Positions 21,696 to 33,056 of a stretch of DNA of 64,000 bases are shown piece after piece. The notes under the pieces were generated by a model, which was not told the origin of the DNA, did no database searches, and worked only from the letters and a program-made list of their open reading frames with translations. The DNA comes from Adenophora triphylla var. japonica. Taxonomy: Eukaryota > Streptophyta > Magnoliopsida > Asterales > Campanulaceae. The stretch spans positions 248,001-312,000 of the forward strand of contig JAFEMH010002494.1 in NCBI GenBank assembly GCA_022495995.1. Direction: 5' to 3'. Each line of letters opens with the position of its first letter. The first letter of the stretch is position 1. The position numbers and the translations under genes were made by a program.

Positions 21696-21891
21696 CTCCC
21701 TCCGTCTCACGGGACTTATGACAATTTGTTATTTTGGACGTTTCATTCGACTTAATACATCTCAAAATGACAAATTTATATTATTTTGATTTAATTAGAA
21801 AGTTGAGAGAAAGTGATGTGTCCCAAAAGAGATTTTTGAGTCAAATTCTTTTTGCTTTCGAGTCAAATTCTTTTTGCTTTGAGACGAATAT
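21696..21891. mobile_element. Truncated Stowaway-like MITE (unit 2)
   Basis: Same half element as 1991-2187, cut at the same base by the LTR. Confidence 0.7.
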
Positions 21892-24239
21892 AATAATTCA
21901 AATGCGGAAAATAGCTGTTTTTCAACCTTAACGGCTAATATCATTCCCTAGCTTATTGAACTAAACATTAATTACATACTTCAATCCTCATAAATGCGCC
22001 GCCATCATCGCGACTAATCTCCTCCTACTCATTACCTGAGAGGGAAAAAAAATAAAGGGGTGAGCGAACAATGCCCAGTAAGTTCATACGGAATCTCTCC
22101 GGATACTAGGGAAAGATAACCGAAAGAACGAGCCCAATCGAATTACTCAACGATAGGATAGCTATACCAATTAAAGTACAGGTACGAGTACAATAACAAA
22201 AGATACTTTTCAAATAACATGTTGTGTCACTATCACAATAATATATATGATGGAGACTGTATTTACATAAGTCCATCAATTCCAAAGTAACGATACACCT
22301 TTTCAGAGTGACTTTGATATACCTTTTCAGGGTGATCCTTGAATAAGAAACTCCACGTCTTTTCAGGGCGCTCCCTTATCCCGACATATCATGATAGTCA
22401 ACTACTTCATCAAGTAGTGTATAAGCGTCTAAATCCTTTTCAGGGATTAGACTAATTCTCATAAAGTCCTTTTCAATCGGATCATTCTTGTTAAGTCCTT
22501 TTCACTAGGACAAAGCTAGCTACATCGAGTTCAAATAGATATAGCAATTATATATATATCATGTTCCTAGGTACAAGAACATATCACATTTAATATCACT
22601 ACTTTTCGTGCAAATAGAAGATGAAAGTCAAATCTTTACTATTAAGATTAGACCAAGTTCATTTAAAAGTCCGTCCCACTTAGACTCATTAAACTACATC
22701 TAGTTACTTTAGACATAGCAATAAACATTCAAGTGTTCATATGGTACAAGAACACAATAATCAAATTCAACCATTAGATACACCTTGAACAACACATATC
22801 AAGGGTAAGATATTTCAAAAGACGTTCAATCGAAGGAATAGTTTCAAAATAACTACCGGCCACTTGGTAGCTTATACTTTCATAAAAGACTCGATAGAAT
22901 CCTAGTTCAAGGATTGAAAATCAAATACTCTAAGGAACGTAATCCCTTACCTCGATTGATCGCCCTTTCTTTGCCCCGAATCCTTGCACGAATCTACAAT
23001 CAGGCAAATGATGTTCTTTAAGGTACAAGTTCCTTTTATTTACTTAACCGAAAAACTAACGTTAACGGCTTTGGAAACTAAGAGTTATTCTTCTTTAACT
23101 CTCCTAAAGGTTACTCTTTCACCCCTTTAGGTTCCCTATTCATTCTAGGTTTCTAATCATTCAATCCTTAATCCATCTTTTCCATTAGGTTTACACACTC
23201 TAAATACCCTTTTCTCAGCACACACCACAGACACAAACCCACACACACTCTAACCCTAAACTATACCCCCACGGCACACACACTTGCTGCCATCTTCAGC
23301 AATACACACAGTCAGCAACACACACGCACACATACAGCAGCAACCAACACACAAATCTAGACACACAACACCCCCCTCACGGCATAACACACACACACAC
23401 CTTCTGTACACCCAGCAGCAACAAACATACACACGATTTACACACACATACAAAGCACACCTTCAAAACACACACAAATTCGAATTTCTTATAAATTCCT
23501 AACAAGGCCTATTTAGTTAAATAACAATTAACTACCATGCTCAACCCTAGACAAGATCAACCATGCAGGGTTTTCAAGATTTAAAACACAAAATAACTTG
23601 GTTTTATTCTTACCCCTAACCTTACACCAGGTTTCTAGGATTTTTCCATAATTCTCTGCCTTGGAAATTCAAAAATAAGAGAAGAATTTCTTACCTTTTA
23701 TCTTGAGCTTTGGGCACCCAACAATGGAGTCCCTCCTTCCTTCTTCTTTCTTCCTTCTTCTTCCTTGGTTTCTCCTTCTCTTCTTCTTCTGTCGCCTTTT
23801 CTCTTCTGCCGTGCTTTCTCTTTACTCGTTTTCCCTCTCTGCCGCTCTCTTTCTCTAGCACCTCTCTCTCTCTATGCAGTCTCTCTCAATTGATGCGGCT
23901 GCCTCTCTACTTCTCTAATTCTACTTTGCCGTTTAAAGGGATGAAAAGGCTTTAACCGTTACCAACAAATGAAGAAGCCTCCATCAGTTTAAGAAACTAA
24001 AAAGGCTATAGATTAATGAAGAGATTTACTTGGATTTTCTAAATCTAACCCACAATAACCCAAGTCCAAGTCAAAGGAGGAAACCCAATTTAGGCTATCT
24101 AATTTTAATAGACTAGGCCCATTTAATTTAATCCATCTAGGAAAAGGAATAGACACAAATAATTAAATAAATAGCTAAATAATTGATTAAAAGAAAAATA
24201 ATTACTAAATAAATTGTATCAATTTTTAGGGTTGTTACA
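21892..24239 (-). repeat. Del-1 left LTR, outer end missing
   Basis: Same extent and left junction as 2188-4537. The inner end GGGTTGTTACA adjoins the polypurine tract 24240-24252. Confidence 0.88.
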
Positions 24240-25330
24240 TTCTTACCCCCTTAAAAGGGTTTGGTCCACCAAACCAAACGCACTCATTCCGAAAACATGG
24301 TGGGATACGACTCTCGCATCTCACTCTCGAGCTCCCACGCCGCTTCTCTTTCTGTGTGGTTGCTCCACTATACTTTCACGTACGGAATTATCCGCCTTCT
24401 CGAATTCTGATCTTTCCGATCCACAATTTTCACAGGTTGCTCATCATAACTCGATCGGCACGAAATCCGAGTTGTCCATACTCAATCACATGGCTCGGGT
24501 CGGGAATGTACTCCTACAAGTACAGGTGATAGGGCCAACTTATAGGCTACCAGCCCAACTCGCTCCAAAATTTCGAATGGTCCCACATACCGCGGGCTTA
24601 ACTTCTCATGAATTCCCAACCTCCTGACTCCCTTGGTTGGCGAAATCTTCAAGAACACGCGATCCCCCAATTGAAATTCCAAGTCTCGTCGTCGGCGAAC
24701 TGCATATGACTTCTGTCTACTCTGAGTGGTTAATAACCATTTCTGAATCTGATGTCCCTTATCTGCGGTCAATTGGGCAATTTTTGATCCCGTCATCTTC
24801 CTTTCTTCCACTTCACCCTAACAAGGAGGCGATCTACATTTCCGTCCATATAAAGTTTCATACAGTTTCATACCGACGCTAGTCTGGATGGTCCTTTCTA
24901 ACTGTCCGTTTGTCTGTGGGCGAAAGGTTGCACTCATCGTCAACTCGGTATCCAATGCCTGTTGTCAACTCTTCCAGATAGCTATCTTCTCCCATTCCCA
25001 TTCCAGTATTGATAACGATTGTAATAATCTTATCGGCTTCTAGCGTTCACTCTTCACGTTCAGACATACCAACCATCTCCATACGAATTATGCCACAACT
25101 ACCTTCATGTTATTCCACCAAAATGATTCCCTTAGGTTCCTACACATATTTGTACTTCCCCGGAATGTACAGAAAACCTTTGACAGTGCACTTCCTGCGT
25201 AATCTCTCTTCTTATATCCTTGTCGCTAGGTACCCAAATTCTCGATTGATACCTTAAAATCTCATTGTCTTCCATACGAAAATCTATTACCTTTTCTGTT
25301 TCCATACTCCAATGCAACCTCACGGTTCTT
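24240..25330 (-). pseudogene. Del-1 integrase relic
   Basis: Frames 24811-24482 (FQLGDRVFLKISPTKG, LSPRYVGPFEILERVG, ending at LSPVLVGVHSRPEPCD) show the integrase C-terminal domain. Around 24890-24930 is the PQTNGQLERTIQ core motif. 25323-25132 has IWVPSDKDIRREITQEVHCQ followed by RFSVHSG, the zinc-binding N-terminus. Frameshifts and a gap separate these parts; no intact DDE domain. Confidence 0.85.
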
Positions 25331-25346
25331 CATCTATTCCTTGGGC

Positions 25347-25929
25347 TTACTTGATTCCGTCTAATAGTGTTGGCTCAATACCCAACTGAGCCACATACCC
25401 TTTAACTCTCACTTCTATACTTGAAACCTCCATGCTATTCCATGCACTTACCCCCTTAGAATTCAACGTCGCTAAGGTTCCTCGATTCTTCCTACTCAAG
25501 GTATCGGCCACCTTACCAACCTTCCATGGGTGATACAAAATGGTACAACCTTAATCCTTAAGTAATTATAGCCCTCTCCTTTTGTCACATGTTAAGCTCA
25601 TTTTGAGTGAAAATATACTTAAGACTCTTACGATTCGTGTAAATCTGACATGTCGTCCCATACAATTAATGTCTCCAAATTTTCAAAGCAAACACTACAG
25701 CTGCTAACTCCAAATCATGGGTTGGATAATTCCACTCATGGTTCTTTAGTTTCCTTGATGCATAAGCTATTTCCTTATCATTCTGCATTAACACGTAGCC
25801 TAACCCCTTAAGTGATGCGTCGATATAGATCACAACTCCGTTCGATCCCGATGTAAAGTAAGAACCGGTGCGGACACTACCCTTCGCTTCAACTTCTGAA
25901 AATTTTCTCACATCCTTCCGACTAGACAA
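25347..25929 (-). pseudogene. Del-1 RNase H relic
   Basis: [54 protein letters not shown] (25850-25666) is the retroviral-type RNase H of gypsy elements, with the D, E and D-like positions partly kept. NTLSRK-like KVADTLSRK near 25510 is its usual C-terminal end. Frame breaks lie between. Confidence 0.85.
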
Positions 25930-25947
25930 ACTTTACTCCTTTCTGTG

Positions 25948-26640
25948 TTAACAACTCTGACAACTTTGAGAAACCTTCAACGAATCTCCTATAGTAGCCA
26001 GCCAATCCCAAAAACTTCTTATCTCACTAACTGTAGTTGGTCTTTCCCAATTCACTATAGCTTCTATTTTTGTTGGGTCCACTGCAACTCCATCCTTAGA
26101 TACCACATGTCCTAAGAATACTACTTCCTCTAGCCCAAAATTCGCACTTCTTGAATTTAGCATACACGGTTATTCCCTCAATATCTGTAGCACTAACTTC
26201 AAGTGTTCTTCAATCTCTTCCTTGGTCTTTGAATACACCAAGATATCATGAATGAATTCAATCCCATACTTATCTAAGAACTTCTGAAATATCCTATTCA
26301 TCAGTTCCATGAATGCTGCTGGTGCATTAGTCACTCCGAACGGCATAACCAAAAACTCGTAGTGACCGTACCTTGTCCTAAAGGCCGTCTTTGCAATGTC
26401 TTATTTCTTCACTCTTAACTGATGATATCCAGACCTTATATCAATCTTTGAGAAATAACATGCTCCCAAAGTTGGTCAAACAAGTCATCTATCCTTGGTA
26501 ACGGGTACTGGTTCCTTACGGTCACACTATTCAATTCTCGATAGTCGATGCACATCCTCATCGATCCATCCTTCTTCACAACTAGTACCAGTGCACCCCA
26601 CGATGAAACACTCTTCCTTATCAATCCTTTATCCAATAGT
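25948..26640 (-). pseudogene. Del-1 reverse transcriptase relic
   Basis: Separate frames give [20 protein letters not shown] and [29 protein letters not shown] (26636-26436), [21 protein letters not shown] (26352-26170) and FGLEEVVFLGHVVSKDGVAVDPTKIEAI (26163-25948). The catalytic box that should read [Y/F]xDD is FIHD, so the enzyme would be dead even without the frameshifts. Confidence 0.88.
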
Positions 26641-26655
26641 TTTGTAACTGTTCTT

Positions 26656-27122
26656 TCAGTCCTTTAAGTTCAGTCGGCGCCATTCTGTACGGTGCCTTAG
26701 ATATTGGTGCGGTTTCTGAACTAAATCTATAGAGAATTCCACTTCTCTTCCTGGTGATATTCCAGGCCAATCTTCTAGAAACACATCCTTGAAATCTATG
26801 ATCACTGAAAGAGATTCTATGCTCACTTCCTTTTTGTCCATCTCGCCAATATAGGCTAAGAAACCTTCACATCCTTTTCTTAATGATATCAAATTCATTC
26901 ATTCCTAACTCGATAAGATCAACCTCGAGTTCTCGTTCTCCTATTTTAAAAGGACAATGCTTATATTCATATGTAATAGGAATCGACTCTCTCATTAGAG
27001 TATCTATGACCAGAGGTAATTCTAACGCCTCGAGTTTCAAATTCATTTTCCTTGCCAAACAAGCACTAATAATTGAATGCATAGCACCAGAATCCAACAA
27101 TGCATGCACATCGCTAGAATAG
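26656..27122 (-). pseudogene. Del-1 protease relic
   Basis: MHALLDSGAMHSIISACLARK holds the LDSGA aspartic protease active site, followed by PLVIDTLMRESIPIT and a linker VDLIELGMNEFDII that usually reads LGMDWL in relatives. A frame change near 26890 leads into the linker to reverse transcriptase (KEVSIESLSVIIDFKDVFLEDWPGISPGREVEFSIDL). Confidence 0.85.
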
Positions 27123-27149
27123 AGTTGAATTGTACCTTCAACCTAATCA

Positions 27150-28160
27150 TTGGTGGCTCTTGCGTCCTTGATAGTCATGGCGAACACTCTTCCACGATCA
27201 CCGCCGGTTCCCTTATCATCTTTTGCTCCTTGAGCAATTCCAGCTTTCTTTGGTTCTGGGCACTTCCATTGCGGATGTCCGGACTTGTCACAATTGTAAC
27301 ATTTCTTTTATTTATACCAACATTCTCCAGTCTTGTGCTTCCCATTGCACACTTGACATTTATTGCTTGCCCCTTTTTCCTTGAGCATCACCTCGATCTC
27401 CATCTTTGCGGTTACCGAAGTACTTATTTTGGTATTTTCCTTTTCTCTTCGCGTTTACTGTGGTATCTGTCTGCTTCCTTTCCACTACCCTTGCTCTGTC
27501 CAACACTGTTCCATATGTCGGCAGCAACCACAGATTGATTCTGTATATGATCATGTCACTTAGACTAGCTTCAAATTTCCTTTCTTTCTGCTCCTCATTA
27601 TCGAAAATGTTGGAGCGAATTCCATTAACTCAGTGAACTTCTCACTAAATTCATCCCCTAATAAACTCCCCTGAGTTAGCTTCATAAACTCAGCACTTTG
27701 GCATTTCGATAGCTCGTCGGATAGTACTTCTCGTTAAATACATTCTTGAACCTGTCCCACGCGAAATCTTCATCTCCACGTGCAACAACATCTCTCTTTT
27801 CGACCTCCCACCATTTAGAGCTTGACCTTTCAACATGAAGGTTGCAAACACCACCTTTGCTCAGGTGTGCAAGTCAACGTTTCAAATACTTTCTCCATGT
27901 CCTTATCCCAATTCCTAGGGTTTTCCTTTGAAGTTCCGGAAAACAAATCCGGGTTTCCTTTCTGAAACAATTCCAGCGGATCTCTCATCGATATTGGTTG
28001 TATTGTAGGCTGTGCCAAAGTTGCTGCTACTTGGCCAATGCCTGCCACCGTCTGATTCAATGTCTGTAGGGGGTTCGCAATGTCTGATTTAGCTGCTCCG
28101 GATCATTGTGCCTATTACTAGCACTTGCATTATTCCGATTGTTCCTCGACATTTGAGAAC
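27150..28160 (-). pseudogene. Del-1 gag relic with zinc knuckle
   Basis: Near 27258-27301 the minus strand encodes CYNCDKSGHPQWKC, a CX2CX4HX4C zinc knuckle, just downstream of an in-frame TAA. The gag core is broken (for example RDPLELFQKGNPDLFSGTSKENPRNWDKDMEKVFETL at 28060-27830). Stops and shifts are frequent. Confidence 0.82.
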
Positions 28161-28244
28161 AATATTCTAATATTCATGTCGGCGTCATGATACAATACAA
28201 TATTACAATACAATATCACTCACGCCAACTCATACTCATTATTA

Positions 28245-28620
28245 GGCCGTTTCAATAGGCTTCTATTATACTAGTGGTTTTTTATTTTTTCTAGACCATC
28301 GACCATTTCACTAGGCCGATAACACATTCACAAGTCATTTCACTAGACTACTGGTCATTTCACTAGATCACATGATTTCTTTGGTCATTTCAATAGACCC
28401 TACACAATTCTTAGGTCATTTCAATAGACCTTAATTAATTCCTACTCATAGGTCGTTTCATTAGACCCTTTTCATGTCCATACTTTGGCCGTTTAAATAA
28501 GCCGATTATCATTTACCTTGGTCGTTTCAATAGACTAGGTATTATTCACACTTGACCGTTTCAATAAGCCGATTTTCATTCTCATTGGTCATTTCGATAG
28601 ACCATACTATCTTTGTTCCA
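28245..28620. repeat. Array of near-palindromic GGTCATTTCAATAGACC-like words
   Basis: More than ten irregularly spaced words such as taggtcatttcaatagacc, ggccgtttcaataggc and ggtcatttcactagatc. Each could form a short stem (GGTC...GACC). They lie in the Del-1 internal region between the small leader ORF and gag, i.e. in the 5' part of the element's RNA. Confidence 0.75.
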
Positions 28621-28867
28621 GGTTATTATACTTGTTTAACACTACAAAATATATTTCAAAATCATATAATTCGAATGATAGATAAGGTTTTATTTCATAC
28701 AACTATAATAAAAGAAAAAACTCAATTCAAGTTCTTGCTTCTAGAACTAATACTGCTAGTTACTTTACTAGCTAGAAATTTAAAAGTAATCATTCCACTT
28801 TTTCATTCTTCCTAGACCTTCCCCTAGGTCTTCCACTTGACATTCTCACTTTGTTCGTGGATCCCTT

Positions 28868-29232
28868 TAGTCTTCCTCGGTCCTACGCTCAGGTGTCACT
28901 AGTGGCTCATCATTATCAATTTCAATTGGAGCAGCTTCACTCCCTATCATCCCCTCAGCTATTTTTTCTGTAGCATTTTCATTCACTAGGTTGCCTTCAT
29001 TTGGCACTCCGATCACTAGCATAGTGGCCCTAAAATCCCGAAGCTCAAAATACCACTGATCTGCTTGCTCTCTAATTTCCTTACGGTACTCCTCTTCCCT
29101 AACCAAATCTTCCTTTGCCTCTTTCAAAGCTTTGCTAAGCCTCTTAATCCTTGACGCATACCCTTTGATTGACTTCGCTCTTAGGGACTTCCGCCTCTAG
29201 TTCATCATCCAAGCTTTACTATCTCTGGCCAT
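28868..29232 (-). pseudogene. Small leader ORF of Del-1, coiled-coil-like, interrupted by one stop
   Basis: The ATG at 29232 opens MARDSKAWMMN, then an in-frame TAG, then continues to 28868 in the same frame: SKALKEAKEDLVREEEYRKE and an acidic tail ending RRTEED. It is charged and heptad-like, placed between the primer-binding site and gag. I do not recognise a domain; its separation from gag suggests a short leader ORF. One stop apart, the frame is open. Confidence 0.5.
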
Positions 29233-29317
29233 TTCCTATAATTAGAACATGACCACTATTAGTATTTATATAAGTTCAACATCAATCACAATTTATGTTC
29301 AAACTTAAGAGTAGTCC

Positions 29318-29500
29318 TTCAGATTACTCGGAGAATCTTGTTATGCTTCCAAAGGAATCTTATTCTAGGTTCTTTCCTAAAATAGTAAGTTTCCCAAAAT
29401 AGAAAGTTTCCAAAAATAGAAAGTTCCTCAAAATAGCAAGTTCCCTTAATTAGAAGACTCTCAAATATGGAAGGTTTCCAAATATAGAATATTCTAGGTA
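29318..29500. repeat. Short AAAATAGAAAGTTTCC-type repeats near the Del-1 5' end
   Basis: Five or so imperfect units of about 17-20 bases (aatagtaagtttccc, aatagaaagtttcc, aatagaaagttcctc, aatagcaagttccc) between the right LTR and the leader ORF. Confidence 0.65.
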
Positions 29501-29576
29501 GACCCAATCATGGTTAAGTACTACTCTCTTCCAATAGTCTTAACATCTAAGATCTCCCATGTGACCTAAAGCCAAA

Positions 29577-29588
29577 GCTCTGATACCA
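29577..29588 (-). other. Del-1 primer-binding site
   Basis: The minus strand reads TGGTATCAGAGC, the standard initiator-Met tRNA complement of plant LTR elements, two bases from the LTR. Confidence 0.9.
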
Positions 29589-29590
29589 AC

Positions 29591-32070
29591 TGTAACGACC
29601 CCAACTTTTCATCACTAAACATAATTCAATTCATAAATAAAATTCTCAAATCAGGGTACTTTAACGGCTAGTACATCTAACCATAATTCAAATGCGGAAA
29701 ATAACTGTCTTTCAACCTTAACGGCTAGTACATCTAACCATAATTCAAATGCGGAAAATAGTTGTTTTTTAACCTTAACGGCTAATATCATTCCCTAGCT
29801 TATTGAACTAAACATTAATTACATACTTCAATCCTCATAAATGCGCCGCCATCCTCGCGACTAATCTCCTCCTACTCATTACCTGAGAGGGAAAAAAATA
29901 AAGGGGTGAGCGAACAATGCCCAGTAAGTTCATACGGAATCTCTCCGGGTACTAGGGAAAGATAACCGAAAGAACGAACCCAATCGAATTACTCAACGAT
30001 AGGATAGATATACCAATTAAAGTACAGGTACGAGTACAATAACAAAAGATACTTTTCAAATAACAAGTTGTGGCACTATCACAATAATATATATGATGGA
30101 GACTGTATTTACATAAGTCCATCAATTCCAAAGTAACGATACACCTTTTCAGAGTGACTTTGATACACCTTTTCAGGGTGATCCTTGAATAAGAAACTCC
30201 ACGTCTTTTCAGGGCGCTCCCTTATCCCGACATATCATGATAGTCAACTACTTCATCAAGTAGTGTATAAGCGTCTAAATCCTTTTCAGGGATTAGACTA
30301 ATTCTCATATTGTCCTTTTCAATCGGATCATTCTTGTTAAGTCCTTTTCACTAGGACAAAGCTAGCTACATCGAGTTCAAATAGATATAGCAATTATATA
30401 TATATCATGTTCCTAGGTACAAGAACATATCATATTTAACATCACTACTTTTCAGGCAGTGTAAGATGAAAGTCAAATCTTTACTATTAAGATTAGACCA
30501 AGTTCATTTAAAAGTCCGTCCCACTTAGACTCATTAAACTACATCTAGTTACTTTAGACATAGCAATAAACATTCAAGTGTTCATATGGTACAAGAACAC
30601 AATAATCAAATTCAACCATTAGATACACCTTGAACAACACATATCAAGGGTAAGATATTTCAAAAGACGTTCAATCGAAGGAATAGTTTCAAAATAACTA
30701 CCGGCCACTTGGTAGCTTATACTTTCATAAAAGACTCGATAGAATCCTAGTTCAAGGATTGAAAATCAAATACTCTAAGGAACGTAATCCCTTACCTCGA
30801 TTGATCGCCCTTTCTTTGCCCCGAATTCTTGCACAAATCTACAACCAGGCAAATGATGTTCTTTAAGGTACAAGTTCCTTTTATTTACTTAACCTAAAAA
30901 CTAACGTTAACGACTTTGACAACTAAGAGTTATTCTTCTTTAACTCTCCTAAAGGTTACTCTTTCACCCCTTTAGGTTCCCTATTCATTCTAGGTTTCTA
31001 ATCATTCAATCCTTAATCCATCTTTTCCATTAGGTTTACACACTCTAAATACCCTTTTCTCAGTACACACCACAGACACAAACCCACACACACTCTAACC
31101 CTAAACTATACCCACACGGCACACACACTTGCTGCCATCTTCAATAATACACACACTCAGCAACACACACGCACACATACAGCAGCAACCAACACACAAA
31201 TCTACACACACAACACCCCCCCTCACGGCATAACACACATACACCTTCTGTACACCCAGCAGCAACACACACACACACACGATTTACACACACACACACA
31301 CAGCACACCTTCAAAACACACACAAATCCAAATTTCTTATAAATTCCTAGCATGGCCTATTTAGTTAAATAACAATTAACTCCCATGCTCAACCCTAGAC
31401 AAGATCAACCATGTAGGGTTTTCAAGATTTAAAACACAATAACTTGGTTTTATTCTTACCCCTATCCTTACATCAGGTTTCTAGGATTTTTCCATAATTC
31501 TCTGCCTTGGAAATTCAAAAATAAGAGAAGAATTTCTTACCTTTGATCTTGAGCTTTGGGCACCCAACAATGGAGTCCCTCCTTCCTTCTTCTTCCTTGG
31601 TTTCTCCTTCTCTTCTTCTTCTGTCGTCTTTTCTCTTCTGTCGTGCTTTCTCTCTACTTGTTTTCCCTCTCTGCCGCTCTCTTTCTCTAGCGCCTCTCTC
31701 TCTCTATGCGGTCTCTCTCAATTGATGCGGCTGCCTCTCTACTTCTCTAATTCTGCTTTGCCGTTTAAAGGGATGAAAAGGCTTAACCGTTACCAACAAA
31801 TGAAGAGGCCTCCATCAGTTTAAGAAACTAAAAAGGCTATAGATTAATGAAGAGATTTACTTGGATTTTCTAAATCTAACCCACAATAACCCAAGTCCAA
31901 GTCAAAGGAGGAAATCCAATTTAGGTTATCTAATTTTAATAGACTAGGCCCATTTAATTTAATCCATCTAGGAAAAGGAATAGGCACAAATAATTAAATA
32001 AATAGCTAAATAATTGATTAAAAGAAAAATAATTACTAAATAAATAGTATCAATTTTTAGGGTTGTTACA
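29591..32070 (-). repeat. Del-1 right LTR (5' LTR), complete
   Basis: TG...CA ends. Near its left end a word of about 60 bases (ggctagtacatctaaccataattcaaatgcgg) is repeated in tandem (about 29660-29790), absent from the truncated left LTRs. Confidence 0.9.
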
Positions 32071-32658
32071 ATTGTCATGCAAGTTGATGGTCTGCTTCCA
32101 TTTTCTAGGTACTAGCCAAGGATTATCATTTCTTTCATGTTTAATTATCTCGCGCATGATCTTACCCATCGACTGCTGTTCGGTGCTACAACACCGCCCC
32201 AAATCCAAACTCCTTATCAGAAAAATCCTTCGACAAAGTTCACAATTGGTTTTTCTATTTCAGGGTTGAAATTAGTTAGCTTAGTATATGCGTAATCAAT
32301 ACTCTTTCCGTCCCACGCGACGTATGACAATTTGTTATTTTGGGCGTGCCACTCGACTTATTACGTCTTAAAATTACAAGTTTATATTGTTTTTATATTA
32401 AATAGGACCCACTTGCCATATCCACAACAACAATTCTCTTACTATACCTCTCATTTATTCTGTCTCAGATTTTACTTTTCATACTAACAATACATGCTCC
32501 ACTAATTTTCTCTCCTTATATTATATTAGTATTTATTAATATAAATGTTGGGAGAGAAAATCCTAAGCCTAAGTCGAAAATCCTAAGCCTAAGTCGAATG
32601 GAAAGGAGGGAGTATTATACATATAAACTTAGTTATCGAAGGAACAAAAAGCATCACG
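32071..32658. other. Further paralogue of the terpene synthase 3' flank
   Basis: atgcaagttgatgg, ccattttctaggtactagcc, cgactgctgttcggtgctacaac and agggttgaaattagttagcttag match 1573-1990 and 9010-9150 in order. It ends in aaaaagcatcac, as the 10480-10530 copy does. Confidence 0.85.
32302..32612. mobile_element. Stowaway-like MITE, complete, in the paralogous flank
   Basis: CTCTTTCCGTCCCACGCGAC at the left, GTCGAATGGAAAGGAGGGAG at the right, TA at both sides. Same insertion site as the halves at 1991 and 21696 and the enlarged copy at 9452. Confidence 0.75.
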
Positions 32659-33056
32659 TGTTGGAACATTCCTATTCCAATAACCCGAAAGCACTCAAGC
32701 CTAGATTAAGTAAGAGAAAAAGATGAAGGCGAAAGTGTGATACCAGTTGAGTTCATCTTGTTACTTGATGTTGTTCTTGCAAAGGAAAGAATAGAAGAAG
32801 AAGAAAATCAAGGAGGGAAATGTAGATCTTCTTGATGATGAATGTCTTTCTTAGAACTCAGATTATGTAGAGAGCATATAAGGATGATGTAGTAGTTTCT
32901 AGGCTGATGGTAGGCCTCTATATATAGGAAACAATGGCACCTCATCAAGGGACTACACCATTTCAATAAAGCGGTGTGAAATTACCATTCTGCCCATCAT
33001 AAATAGGTAATTTCCACCTCAAAAATTCTACACATTTAATTAATACTCTATACTTT

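Larger units (their letters stand above)
21892..32070 (-). mobile_element. Del-1: Ty3/gypsy element (del/Tekay-like), degenerate, left LTR truncated
   Basis: Right LTR 29591-32070 (TGTAACGACC...GGTTGTTACA). The primer-binding site GCTCTGATACCA (29577-29588), the complement of the initiator-Met tRNA type TGGTATCAGAGC, is two bases inside it, so the element reads on the minus strand. The left LTR remains as 21892-24239 with polypurine tract AAGGGGGTAAGAA beside it. Between them are gag, protease, reverse transcriptase, RNase H and integrase relics in that order. The right flank starts ATTGT, which fits a 5-bp target site in a flank of the 1573-1577 type (gtattgtcatgc). The matching left flank is gone. 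Confidence 0.88.

Noticed and set aside
28245..28620. CRISPR-like array
   Set aside because: Repeat words are irregularly spaced, vary in sequence and sit in a plant retrotransposon.
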